Source: JAAYYY01 sp964602995 (GTDB taxonomy: Bacteria > Chloroflexota > Anaerolineae > Promineifilales > Promineifilaceae). Taken from it: a stretch of 64,000 nucleotides of DNA. Positions 16,002 through 23,767 of this stretch are shown in pieces (within the stretch, counting starts at the first letter, position 1; each line of letters begins with the position of its first letter). The position numbers were made by a program, and so were the translations under genes. Location: contig CAZRTM010000005.1 in the NCBI GenBank assembly GCA_964602995.1, positions 1 through 64,000 on the forward strand, given 5' to 3'. The notes beneath the pieces are model-generated. The model was given only the letters and a program-made list of their open reading frames with translations. It searched no databases and was not told the DNA's origin.

Positions 16002-16922
16002 ATGTTTCGATTTGTTCAACACCGCCGCATCTACTTCCTCATTTCAGCCATTGTGCTCTCTGCAAGCATCATCGCTATGGGCATCTCGGTCGCGCGCACC
16101 GGGTTCCCCTTTCTGGTAGGGGTCGATTTCGAAAGCGGCACCCGTTTTGAGGTGCAGTTCACGGAAGCAGTCGACGAAAATGAAATCCGCGCCGTATTCA
16201 ACGAGTTTGAGGTTTCTAATCCTTCGGTTACGTCGTTGCGCGGCGAGAATCTGGAGAATGCCTGGCAGATCCGCACTGAGGCGATGACGCCAGAGATGAT
16301 TGAGGCGGTGCAACGGGCGCTCAACGAGCAGGTGGCCCCACTCAATCCAGAGGCGGTGCGGGTGGAAAACGTGAGCGCCTCGGTGGCGGGTGAGGTGACC
16401 CGCTCCGCGGGCATAGCGATTGTGGTGGCGGCCGTCATCGTCCTGCTATACATCATGTTTGTCTTCCGCCAGGTGCCAAATCCTTTCCGTTATGGCGCTT
16501 CTGCTGTGGCGGCGATGCTGCATGATATCATCGTCATCTTCGGCTTTATGGCCATCATGGGGCTGCTTCTGGGTTGGGAAGCCGATGCTTTGTTTCTCAC
16601 CGCGGCATTGACCGTCTCTGGCTTCTCCTTGCAGGATACCATCGTCGTCTTCGACCGCATTCGTGAGAACTTTGGCAAGCATCCATTTGAAGATTTCGAA
16701 ACGTTGGCTAACCGTTCTGTCTTAGAAACGATTCACCGCTCGCTGGCAACGCAGCTAAACGCTATGTTCATCCTGGTCGCGATTTTGCTCTTTGGTGGGG
16801 CGTCCGTCAGACATTTCATCGCCGTTCTGTTCATTGGCCTGTTGAGCGGCACCTACAGCTCACTTTTCAATGCCGTGCCACTGCTGGTGGAATGGCAAAC
16901 GCGAGTAGCAAGGGCTTCCTGA
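16002..16922 (+). CDS. secF: Protein translocase subunit SecF
   Basis: Partner of SecD, 306 residues with six membrane segments. The SecF signature GVDFESGTRFEVQF (about 40-53) follows the first helix. The C-terminal core shows RYGASAVAAMLHDIIVIFGFMAI, TVSGFSLQDTIVVFDRIREN and SVLETIHRSLATQLN, all conserved in the RND-like SecF domain. secD lies 23 bp upstream, and the stop codon overlaps the start of the following lipoprotein gene (TGATG), tying that gene to secDF expression. No yajC is present. Confidence 0.97.
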   Translation: MFRFVQHRRIYFLISAIVLSASIIAMGISVARTGFPFLVGVDFESGTRFEVQFTEAVDENEIRAVFNEFEVSNPSVTSLRGENLENAWQIRTEAMTPEMIEAVQRALNEQVAPLNPEAVRVENVSASVAGEVTRSAGIAIVVAAVIVLLYIMFVFRQVPNPFRYGASAVAAMLHDIIVIFGFMAIMGLLLGWEADALFLTAALTVSGFSLQDTIVVFDRIRENFGKHPFEDFETLANRSVLETIHRSLATQLNAMFILVAILLFGGASVRHFIAVLFIGLLSGTYSSLFNAVPLLVEWQTRVARAS

Positions 16923-18325
16923 TGGCGTGGAGACGTAGCGTATGGCTGGCTCCATGCGGCCTTGTACTCATCTTACTTCTGGTTGCCTGTTCTAACGGCG
17001 GCAGCCTGGACGCAACGCAGACGCCCGAAAGTGTGGGCCAGCGCGACGCGCCCACAGCGACGAGCGTCGTCATTCCCACCCTCTATCCTACAGTGACGCG
17101 GCCGGCAGCGGCTGCCAATACAGCCACTCCACCTCCTTCAGACACACCTACACCTCAGAGTACGGTTGATTTTGAACAACCGGTTGTCGAGTTGCGCTAC
17201 CAGATAGCGGCCCTTGACCTGGATCGTCGCCTGGAGGCGAATGTCAACGGGGAAATCACGGTGGTAGATGAGACGAGAGGATTGGCCGGAATGGGTCGCA
17301 GTCAGGGTGGGGTGATTATTGAGCTGCAACAGACGCTGCCCAGGCTGAGCCTGGAACCGTTGCCTGATGATTGCGAGGGCTGTGTGGCCTTTTCCTACGA
17401 GCTGCCTATGGTGGACAGTAGCGCGCAGGGCTGGCTGACCGATACGATTATGTTGGCCAGTGTGGAGAATTATATGGCGATGATGGTCGGCGCCCATTTT
17501 CCTGGCGACACCGTGCTCGGGCTGCGCCGCAGTGCGACGTCGTTCGATGTTGCGCATTCGCTGGCGCTGACTGCTGACGGCCAACTGTGGCGCTGGCTGG
17601 CAACAGAGCCAGAAGTGTCTCCGCCCGTTGCCGTCTCAGAAATTAGCCCACAACTGGCGGCGATGGTCGCTGAGTTGGATGCGGCTGCGCTGGCCGAGTC
17701 GTATGCGGTGCAGTGCCAGGGTACGTCGGGCGAGACCCTTTATCTGAATCAAGGCGGCGAGGAGACGACGGTCTTGATTCGCTGCCCGGCGTTTTCCTTG
17801 CCCAGCACGCTCTTGCCGCTCTATCTGGAGCTGGATGCAGTGTTGGCGCCCGTCATTGCCGAGCAGGGTCTGCAAAAGCCTCCCCTGCAAATACCGCTGG
17901 ACACGATGATCGCCTATCGCCGTTCGGATGGCTCGCAATTGACGCTGGGGCTGGATGGCACGGCGCGCTTTTCTATGAGCGGTGAGGTGTATAGCGGCAC
18001 GGTTGGAATCGAGCAGATGATGAGCCTCAACGAGCAGCTCCTGGCAACGGGCCAGCTTGCGGCCGGGGTGGAGGCCTATGGCAGCGACGATGTGCAGGAT
18101 GTGTTGCTGGTGCGCGGGCCACAAGGGATGATGGAAGCGGCGTGGCAGGATGAGGGACCACCGGAGGAGTTAGAAGCTCTGATCAGTTCGCTGCAGGCGA
18201 TGATTGATGAAGTTGCCGGCGCTCCTGTGGATGACGGTGAAATTGAAGAACCGGCAGCGCCCACGGAAGCGTCGACGGCGCCGGAGGCCACGGCTGCGGC
18301 TTCAGCCACACCGGAAGATGGTTGA
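16922..18325 (+). CDS. Putative lipoprotein of unknown function, coupled to secDF
   Basis: A 467-residue protein starting at the ATG that overlaps the secF stop. A lipoprotein signal peptide ends LILLLVAC with the lipid-modified Cys23. A Thr/Pro-rich linker (about 30-80) follows, then a soluble region without a recognised domain. It includes a CEGCVAFSYELP segment near 150 and an AVQCQGTSGETLYL...LIRCPAF cysteine pair later on. The C-terminal 35 residues are Ala/Glu/Thr-rich low complexity. It would be anchored outside the cytoplasmic membrane. Its translational coupling to secF suggests an envelope or export-related role, but no function can be assigned. Confidence 0.75.
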   Translation: MAWRRSVWLAPCGLVLILLLVACSNGGSLDATQTPESVGQRDAPTATSVVIPTLYPTVTRPAAAANTATPPPSDTPTPQSTVDFEQPVVELRYQIAALDLDRRLEANVNGEITVVDETRGLAGMGRSQGGVIIELQQTLPRLSLEPLPDDCEGCVAFSYELPMVDSSAQGWLTDTIMLASVENYMAMMVGAHFPGDTVLGLRRSATSFDVAHSLALTADGQLWRWLATEPEVSPPVAVSEISPQLAAMVAELDAAALAESYAVQCQGTSGETLYLNQGGEETTVLIRCPAFSLPSTLLPLYLELDAVLAPVIAEQGLQKPPLQIPLDTMIAYRRSDGSQLTLGLDGTARFSMSGEVYSGTVGIEQMMSLNEQLLATGQLAAGVEAYGSDDVQDVLLVRGPQGMMEAAWQDEGPPEELEALISSLQAMIDEVAGAPVDDGEIEEPAAPTEASTAPEATAAASATPEDG

Positions 18326-18362
18326 TGATGATGACGATGATTGGCGGAATCTGGAGAACGGA

Positions 18363-19316
18363 ATGCAAGCGCTATTGCTGCAAGATGGAAAAGTGACTTA
18401 TCGGAGCGATTACGTGCGGCCACAACCAGCGAAGGGTGAGGCGCTTGTACGCGTATTACTGGCCGGAATCTGCTCTACGGACCTGGAGATTGTCAAGGGC
18501 TATGCCAGCTTTAGTGGTATCCCCGGGCACGAATTCGTGGGTGTCGTGGAAGAAGCGCCTGATAGCTCGTGGGTTGGGCAGCGCGTGACAGGGACCATTA
18601 ATCTGGGCTGCGGCGAGTGCGAGATGTGTCTGGGCAGCGGTCCCGAGCATTGCCTGCAGCGGCGCGTGTTGGGGATTGCGCAGAAGGATGGCGTCTTTGC
18701 CGATTACGTCACTCTGCCCCTGGAAAACCTGGTACCTGTCCCTGAGAGTCTGAGCGACGAAGATGCTGTGTTTGTGGAGCCGCTGGCCGCTGCCGTGCGC
18801 ATTCGCGAACAGGTGAAGGTGAAACCGACTGCTCGCGTCGCCGTTGTGGGGCCGGGCCGCCTGGGGTTGCTGGTAGCGCAGGTGTTAAACCTGGCCGGCA
18901 CCGTCGTTACCGTACTGGGGCGCAGCGAAAGCTCGCTGCAGCTACCGCGGGAGCTGGGCTTGCAGAGCGGTCTGGTCGATGCCGCCGCTGATAGCAGCTT
19001 TGACATGGTCGTAGAGGCTACGGGCAATGACCAGGGGCTGGCTCACGCCTTGCGCCTCGTGCGCTCACTGGGGATGCTGATCATGAAAAGCACCTTCCAC
19101 GGCGCGGCAACTGTGGACCTGACGAAGCTGGTGGTCGATGAGATTACAGTGGTCGGTTCTCGTTGCGGCCCGTTCGAGCCGGCGCTGCGCTTGCTGGCGC
19201 AGCAAGCGGTCGCCGTGCGCCCGCTGATTGACGGCAGATACCCGCTGCGCGAGGCGGAGAAGGCGATGGAACACGCCGCACGTCCCGGTGTGCGTAAGAT
19301 TCTGCTGCATCCCTGA
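18363..19316 (+). CDS. Zinc-dependent medium-chain alcohol dehydrogenase
   Basis: A 317-residue MDR-family dehydrogenase, slightly short for the family (about 340-350). Catalytic zinc ligands are Cys in AGICSTDLEI and the GHE motif (PGHEFVGVV). The structural zinc site is complete with four Cys in CGECEMCLGSGPEHC. The cofactor loop is VVGPGRLGLL. It resembles threonine/sorbitol dehydrogenase-like enzymes; the substrate is unknown. The ATG at 18363 has GGAG six bases upstream. The frame is open further upstream through the 3' end of the lipoprotein gene but is not protein-like there. Confidence 0.9.
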   Translation: MQALLLQDGKVTYRSDYVRPQPAKGEALVRVLLAGICSTDLEIVKGYASFSGIPGHEFVGVVEEAPDSSWVGQRVTGTINLGCGECEMCLGSGPEHCLQRRVLGIAQKDGVFADYVTLPLENLVPVPESLSDEDAVFVEPLAAAVRIREQVKVKPTARVAVVGPGRLGLLVAQVLNLAGTVVTVLGRSESSLQLPRELGLQSGLVDAAADSSFDMVVEATGNDQGLAHALRLVRSLGMLIMKSTFHGAATVDLTKLVVDEITVVGSRCGPFEPALRLLAQQAVAVRPLIDGRYPLREAEKAMEHAARPGVRKILLHP

Positions 19317-19331
19317 TTGGAAATTCCCCTT

Positions 19332-19350
19332 TGTGACATGAAGTGTCACA
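19332..19350. promoter_or_regulatory. Perfect inverted repeat upstream of the split Cas4-like genes
   Basis: TGTGACA (19332-19338) and TGTCACA (19344-19350) are perfect inverse arms separated by 5 nt. The TGTGA/TCACA ends recall CRP/FNR-family sites, but their spacing is 9 nt instead of 6. It lies about 30 nt upstream of the candidate -35 of the next gene. Alternatively it is a transcript hairpin after the dehydrogenase, though no U-tract follows. Confidence 0.45.
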
Positions 19351-19379
19351 CGCATCGTGATTAGAGCGTAAATTCTCTA

Positions 19380-19408
19380 TTGCATTTGGCTCCTGTTTCG
19401 GCTAAATT
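19380..19408 (+). promoter_or_regulatory. Candidate promoter giving a near-leaderless transcript
   Basis: TTGCAT (19380-19385), a 17-nt spacer and TAAATT (19403-19408). The expected start site is within one or two bases of the ATG at 19416, so the first Cas4-like gene may be translated from a leaderless mRNA; it has no Shine-Dalgarno sequence. Confidence 0.4.
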
Positions 19409-19415
19409 AGAACAT

Positions 19416-19658
19416 ATGAGCGACCGAATAATCCGTGCAAGTGAAATAGCCGAATATGTTTACTGCCAGCGAGCCTGGTGGATGAGCCGGGTTGCAGGTC
19501 TCGCCCCTGAAAACATTGAGCAGCTAGAGATGGGCGCCGCGCATCACCGAGAACACGGAAATCTGGTGTTGCAGGCGCGACTAGCGCGAGGTCTGGCCTA
19601 CGTGCTGGTCTTTATTGCCGTCAGTGTTTTTGTCTTTGTTCTGGTGCGCGGTATATAG
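19416..19658 (+). CDS. N-terminal half of a Cas4-like Fe-S nuclease with a C-terminal membrane anchor
   Basis: An 80-residue protein. Residues 1-25 (IRASEIAEYVYCQRAWWMSR) match the start of Cas4/DUF83 proteins, including the single N-terminal cysteine that ligates the 4Fe-4S cluster, and GAAHHREHG near 45-53 matches the motif-I His helix. Residues about 62-78 are a membrane segment, after which the protein stops. A basic stretch before that segment places the N-terminus in the cytoplasm. The rest of the nuclease (Asp, E-x-K, Q-x-x-x-Y, three cysteines) is in the next gene, 30 bp downstream in the same frame but behind two stop codons (TAG, TGA). It is thus one half of a split protein or a natural two-subunit enzyme. 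Confidence 0.75.
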   Translation: MSDRIIRASEIAEYVYCQRAWWMSRVAGLAPENIEQLEMGAAHHREHGNLVLQARLARGLAYVLVFIAVSVFVFVLVRGI

Positions 19659-19688
19659 GCGCGCCAATTAGCGTGACGGAAGGCAGGA

Positions 19689-20231
19689 ATGAGTGTGAGT
19701 CCGCTGGAACTGGGGTGGATGTCGCTCGGTTTATCGCTGGTATTTCTGGCGCTGGCGCTGGCCATCAAGGCGCGTCAATGGTGGGAGGCCACCGGGTTGC
19801 CGGCCGGGAATGTTATCTATACCGATATGGGCACATGGTATCCGCAACGCGACGTGCTCTATGCACCGGAGCTGCAGCTGGCGGGCCGTCCTGATTATCT
19901 GGTCGAGCAGCCCAACGGTATGATTGTCCCTGTTGAGGTCAAGTCTGGAGCAGCGCCGGAGGATCCGTATTTCGGACACATCATGCAGTTGGCGGCCTAT
20001 TGCCTGCTGGTAGAATCCAATTACGGCATCCGGCCTGACCACGGCATTATCCAGTACCAGGATCGCGCTTTCTCGGTGAACTTCACGGAACAGATGAATG
20101 CGGATGTTCTTGACCTGCTGACCTGTATGCGGGAAGACCAGTGGGCCGACGACGTGCGGCGTGACCATCATAACTGGCGACGCTGCGCCGGGTGCGGACA
20201 CCGCAACCATTGCGAGCAGCGCCTGGCTTAG
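19689..20231 (+). CDS. Catalytic half of a Cas4-like PD-(D/E)XK Fe-S nuclease with an N-terminal membrane anchor
   Basis: A 180-residue protein. Residues about 10-28 are a membrane segment followed by basic residues (KARQW), placing the rest in the cytoplasm. The nuclease core has GRPDYLVE (catalytic Asp), VPVEVKSG (E-x-K) and MQLAAYCLL (the Q-x-x-x-Y motif). It ends CAGCGHRNHCEQRL, supplying the three C-terminal cysteines of the Cas4-type 4Fe-4S cluster. The fourth cysteine and the motif-I His are in the preceding gene. Its own Shine-Dalgarno (GGAAGGCAGG) is good. There is no cas1, cas2 or repeat array in the window, so a CRISPR role is not supported; DNA end processing at the membrane is one possibility. 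Confidence 0.85.
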   Translation: MSVSPLELGWMSLGLSLVFLALALAIKARQWWEATGLPAGNVIYTDMGTWYPQRDVLYAPELQLAGRPDYLVEQPNGMIVPVEVKSGAAPEDPYFGHIMQLAAYCLLVESNYGIRPDHGIIQYQDRAFSVNFTEQMNADVLDLLTCMREDQWADDVRRDHHNWRRCAGCGHRNHCEQRLA

Positions 20232-20234
20232 GTT

Positions 20235-20334
20235 NNNNNNNNNNNNNNNNNNNNNNNNNNNNNNNNNNNNNNNNNNNNNNNNNNNNNNNNNNNNNNNNNN
20301 NNNNNNNNNNNNNNNNNNNNNNNNNNNNNNNNNN
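20235..20334. other. Assembly gap (100 N)
   Basis: Exactly 100 N immediately after the Cas4-like gene. Small genes associated with it could be hidden here. The flanking sequence to 20529 holds only a terminator and the hisS promoter. Confidence 0.99.
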
Positions 20335-20378
20335 GGTCCGTGCACGACGACGGCAACGTTCAAAATCGATAGTTCGAT

Positions 20379-20406
20379 ACGCCCCACGCTTGGGTGGGGC
20401 GTTTTT
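20379..20406 (+). terminator. Rho-independent terminator upstream of hisS
   Basis: ACGCCCCAC (20379-20387) pairs with GTGGGGCGT (20394-20402) around a six-base loop and is followed by TTTTT. It terminates a transcript coming from the Cas4-like genes or from something inside the gap. Confidence 0.9.
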
Positions 20407-20453
20407 GCGTTGCCTGGCGTCAGGCGTCTTCTGTTTTTCCGGGAAGTTGCCGT

Positions 20454-20459
20454 TATAAT
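20454..20459 (+). promoter_or_regulatory. Candidate -10 box of hisS
   Basis: Perfect TATAAT after the terminator and 70 nt before the hisS start. No good -35 is seen at 16-18 nt. Confidence 0.45.
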
Positions 20460-20529
20460 AGATCGGATTTTGGCGTAGGCCAGATCGAAAAGAGTAGCGG
20501 TGAGAATAGCAATTTAGTGGAGGGTATTT

Positions 20530-21831
20530 TTGACCTCAATACAACGTGTTACAGGAATGCAGGATGTTCTGCCGCGCGAGCGTGACTATTGGGACATGGT
20601 GATCGGCAAAGCACGTGACCTGGCGCGGCGTTATGGCTTTGAACGGTATGACGTGCCGGTTATCGAGTATACTGACCTGTTCGCACGCGGCGTGGGGACG
20701 GCATCTGACTTCTTCGTGCAGAAAGAGATGTACACGATTGAAGAAGAGGACGAGACCAGCATCACCCTGCGGCCGGAGTTTACGGCCGGTATCGTCCGCG
20801 CCTATATTGAGAACGGGTTGATGAACGAAACGCAGCCGGTGAAGGCCTATACCATTGGCCCCATTTTCCGGCGCGAACGGCCACAGGCCGGGCGCTTCCG
20901 GCAGCACACCCAGTTCAACTGTGAAATCCTGGGCGAGATTGATCCGGCTGCCGACGTGGAAGTTATGATGCTGGCTATGACCCTTTATCGCGAGCTGGGC
21001 TTCCGTGGCCTCAATTTCCAGGTCAACAGCACTGGCTGCCCGCGCTGTAAGCCGGCCTATATTGAAAAGCTGGTGGCCTATCTGGCGCAACACGAAGAGA
21101 AGCTGGCGGAGGTGGACCGCGAGCGCATGCGGCGCAATCCATTACGAGTTCTGGACAGCAAAGAGCCGGGCATGCAGGCGTTGTTGGAAGATGCGCCGCA
21201 CATTGCCGACCATCTGTGCGATGATTGCGAGGAACATTTTGCCCAGCTACGCAAGCTGTTGGATGCGCTTGGTGTGCGCTACGCCATTAACTTCCGCTTG
21301 GTGCGTGGCATCGACTACTACGTCAAGACTGTCTTCGAAGTGTGGGCCGAAGGAATTGGGGCGCAGGCAGCGCTGATGGGCGGCGGCCGCTACGACGGTC
21401 TGGCGGAGGCCATTGGCGGCCCGCCAACTCCCAGCGTCGGCTTTGGCAGTGGCATTGAGCGCATTATTCTGGCGCTGAAGGAGCAGGGGATTGAGGCTCC
21501 AACCCCACGGCGACCTGACGTGATGGTCACGCACTTCGGCGGCGAGACAAAGGTGGAAGCGGTGAAACTGGCCAACGAGCTGCGCGAGTCGGGTATCGTT
21601 ACCTGGCTGGCCTTCGCGCGCGAGCGACGCAGCCTGAAAAGCCAGATGCGCGAGGCCAATCATCGCGACGTCTGCTATGCCGTGATCCTGGGTGAAGATG
21701 AAATTGCCAGGCAGCAGGTGGCCGTGCGCTCCATGGAAAGCGGCGAACAGACGATAGTGCCGCGGGCGCAGCTCAGCGGTTGGTTACACGCTCGCCAGGA
21801 AAGCCCGGGAGCCAGTACGGCTCAGGAATGA
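20530..21831 (+). CDS. hisS: Histidyl-tRNA synthetase
   Basis: Class II aminoacyl-tRNA synthetase, 433 residues. Motif 1 covers ARRYGFERYDVPVIEYTDLF. Motif 2 is FRRERPQAGRFRQHTQFNCE with the ATP-binding Arg. The histidine-specific segment is LVRGIDYYVKTVFEVW, and motif 3 is GGGRYDGLAEAIGGPPTPSVGFGSGIERI. The C-terminal anticodon-binding domain (about 330-425) is complete. The start is TTG with GGAGGG five bases upstream. nadK follows after about 29 bp and probably shares the transcript. Confidence 0.97.
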   Translation: MTSIQRVTGMQDVLPRERDYWDMVIGKARDLARRYGFERYDVPVIEYTDLFARGVGTASDFFVQKEMYTIEEEDETSITLRPEFTAGIVRAYIENGLMNETQPVKAYTIGPIFRRERPQAGRFRQHTQFNCEILGEIDPAADVEVMMLAMTLYRELGFRGLNFQVNSTGCPRCKPAYIEKLVAYLAQHEEKLAEVDRERMRRNPLRVLDSKEPGMQALLEDAPHIADHLCDDCEEHFAQLRKLLDALGVRYAINFRLVRGIDYYVKTVFEVWAEGIGAQAALMGGGRYDGLAEAIGGPPTPSVGFGSGIERIILALKEQGIEAPTPRRPDVMVTHFGGETKVEAVKLANELRESGIVTWLAFARERRSLKSQMREANHRDVCYAVILGEDEIARQQVAVRSMESGEQTIVPRAQLSGWLHARQESPGASTAQE

Positions 21832-21860
21832 GACAGCAACCTGTGCCGAGGACTCGTCCA

Positions 21861-22721
21861 ATGATGGATACGATTGGCGTTCTGTATCATCCGCATAAAG
21901 AAGAGGCTCGCGCTCTATCCGGCGATGTTGCCCGGTGGTTGGAAGCGCGTGGTGTTGCGACCTGGGTGGCGCGTGGGGCGGACGGGGAGCCTGCAGAGCA
22001 TGAGGCCGAGGAGCGGATGTCCGGGGCGTCGCTGCTGGTGGTGCTCGGTGGTGACGGCTCGACATTGCGGGCTGCGCGCCTGGCTGCACCGGCCAACGTA
22101 CCGATCTTCGGCATCAATCTGGGGCGCGTTGGTTTTCTCAGCGAAGCAGAACCGGGCAATTGGCAAGAAAAACTATCAAAAGTGTTAGAAGGCGACTATT
22201 GGCTAGAGCGTCGCCTGATGTTGCGCGCTATACTCGAGAGAAATGATGAGGTTGTCAGGCGCTTTACGGCGTTAAACGACATTGTCGTCGGCCGAGGCTC
22301 TCAGGCGCGCGCTCTGCACCTCCATCTGTACGTTGACGATAGTCTGGTGACCACTTATACGGCAGATGCTCTGATTACAGCGACCCCAACCGGGTCCACA
22401 GCGTACGCGATGGCTGCAGGCGGACCGCTCTTGCCGCCACAACTTGACAATTTCGTCGTGGTGCCGGTGGCGCCCCATCTGAGCCTGGAGTGCGCCGTGG
22501 TGCTGCATGAAGAAGCTGTGGTTACCATTCAGGTTGAGATGCAGCATGAAGCGACGGTGGCCGCCGATGGACAGGATACGGTGCCACTGGAGAGCGGTGA
22601 CCGGGTGACGGTCTGCAAACATGAGGTCAGGACCTTGTTTGCCAGAGTTGGAAGCCCGACATACTTCTATAACCGGTTAATGGAGCGCCTTGGATTCTGG
22701 CATCCGCATGGGAGTGAATAG
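21861..22721 (+). CDS. nadK: NAD kinase
   Basis: ATP-NAD kinase making NADP, 286 residues. The family signature LVVLGGDGSTLRAARLAAP (about 59-77) contains the catalytic GGDGS. FGINLGRVGFLSEAEP and the later TATPTGSTAYAMAAGGPLLPPQLD loop bind NAD, and VTIQVEMQHEATVAADGQ closes the beta-sandwich. The start is taken at the paired ATGATG at 21861, with GAGG upstream. The reading frame is open further upstream through the hisS 3' end but is not conserved in type. Next to hisS and upstream of the TPR/B-box gene. Confidence 0.95.
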   Translation: MMDTIGVLYHPHKEEARALSGDVARWLEARGVATWVARGADGEPAEHEAEERMSGASLLVVLGGDGSTLRAARLAAPANVPIFGINLGRVGFLSEAEPGNWQEKLSKVLEGDYWLERRLMLRAILERNDEVVRRFTALNDIVVGRGSQARALHLHLYVDDSLVTTYTADALITATPTGSTAYAMAAGGPLLPPQLDNFVVVPVAPHLSLECAVVLHEEAVVTIQVEMQHEATVAADGQDTVPLESGDRVTVCKHEVRTLFARVGSPTYFYNRLMERLGFWHPHGSE

Positions 22722-22734
22722 AGGAAGAGGAGTT

Positions 22735-23748
22735 ATGCAAGGGACGAGTCCGCGAATTCGTTCGCTATTACGCCAGGCAAAGAGGACGACTGAAGCGGGT
22801 AAGCGAGCCGCGGCCCACCAGTTATACACCGATATTTTGAGCGAAGCGCCTGAAACAGTCGAAGCCTGGCTGGGGCTGGCCCGTGTTGCGCCCGACGAAG
22901 AAGCGCGAGAAGCCGCCTACCGCCAGGTGCTGGAGCTGGATCCGGACAATGCCACAGCGCTGGCGCAGTTGGAACAGGTGGACGGGGCAGCAACCAGGAC
23001 GAAGAGAGCAGCAACCGAGGCTGAAGCTGAGCTTGCGGGATCGACACAGGATCTGCTGCAGGAAACCGGCCGCTGGCTGGAAGAAGCCACGCGCAGATTG
23101 ACCTCCGATGGGGACGTACTTGAGCGGGCGCGGAAGCCGGCGCCTGTTCGCGAAGAGGCGCGCAAACAACCGCAACCGTCGTCTGGGCCGCAACCTCTAC
23201 CTGCGCCGGTGCTTCCCCCAGTGCCTGAACCGCAAGAGAGCGATGAGGTGCTCTATTGTTACCGCCATCCTAACCGGGAGACAGGGCTGCGCTGCTATAG
23301 CTGCAACCGGCCCATCTGCATCTCTTGCGCCCAACACACGCCGGTTGGTTACCGCTGCCCGCAATGTATCCGGCAGGCGCAGGATGTGTTCTTTAGCGCG
23401 AACGCTCTCGACTACGTCCTGGCGGGCATAGTGGCCCTGATTTTGGGTCTGATCGCCGGCTATATTGCGCCGCGGTTGGGCTTCTTCGTTATCTTCATCG
23501 GACCGGCCGCCGGCACCCTGATTGGGCGGCTGGCCTTTCGGGCTGCGCGCCGCCGTCACGGGCGTTATCTGGCGCATACTGTGGGCGCTATGGTGGCTCT
23601 GGGCGGTTTCATACCGGCCGGGTTGCCAATTCTTCTGACTGTATTGTTAGCGCCGGCCTCTATTGCGTCGTTTGGACTGATGGCGCTGTTGTGGCCCGCG
23701 ATCTACGTCTTTATGGCGACGGGAGCTGCCTATTATCAGGTGAGATAG
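22735..23748 (+). CDS. Membrane protein with TPR-like N-terminus and B-box-type zinc finger
   Basis: A 337-residue protein of unknown function. Residues 1-75 form TPR-like helices (AHQLYTDILSEAPETVEAWLGLARV, then YRQVLELDPDNATALAQLE). A charged and Pro-rich linker follows (about 90-170). A cysteine/histidine zinc finger of B-box type spans about 178-217 (CYRHPNRETGLRCYSCNRPI, then CISCAQHTPVGYRCPQC). Three or four membrane segments complete the C-terminal third. The finger would sit on the cytoplasmic side next to the TPR region, suggesting a protein-protein interaction module. It has a strong Shine-Dalgarno (GAGGAAGAGGAG) and sits between nadK and recN in a tightly packed run. Confidence 0.8.
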   Translation: MQGTSPRIRSLLRQAKRTTEAGKRAAAHQLYTDILSEAPETVEAWLGLARVAPDEEAREAAYRQVLELDPDNATALAQLEQVDGAATRTKRAATEAEAELAGSTQDLLQETGRWLEEATRRLTSDGDVLERARKPAPVREEARKQPQPSSGPQPLPAPVLPPVPEPQESDEVLYCYRHPNRETGLRCYSCNRPICISCAQHTPVGYRCPQCIRQAQDVFFSANALDYVLAGIVALILGLIAGYIAPRLGFFVIFIGPAAGTLIGRLAFRAARRRHGRYLAHTVGAMVALGGFIPAGLPILLTVLLAPASIASFGLMALLWPAIYVFMATGAAYYQVR

Positions 23749-23767
23749 GGGGCCATGTAGAGCCGTT

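Noticed and set aside
19332..19350. CRP site
   Set aside because: The TGTGA and TCACA arms are separated by 9 nt, not the 6 nt of CRP sites. Kept only as an unassigned palindrome.
19650..19690. Simple nonsense mutation splitting one Cas4-like gene
   Set aside because: Two in-frame stops plus a well-placed Shine-Dalgarno and new ATG, with a membrane helix on both sides, favour two genes. Not fully excluded without reads.
19416..20231. CRISPR-Cas locus suggested by the Cas4-like motifs
   Set aside because: No cas1, cas2, effector gene or repeat-spacer array is seen in the visible sequence. Cas4-like nucleases also occur outside CRISPR loci.
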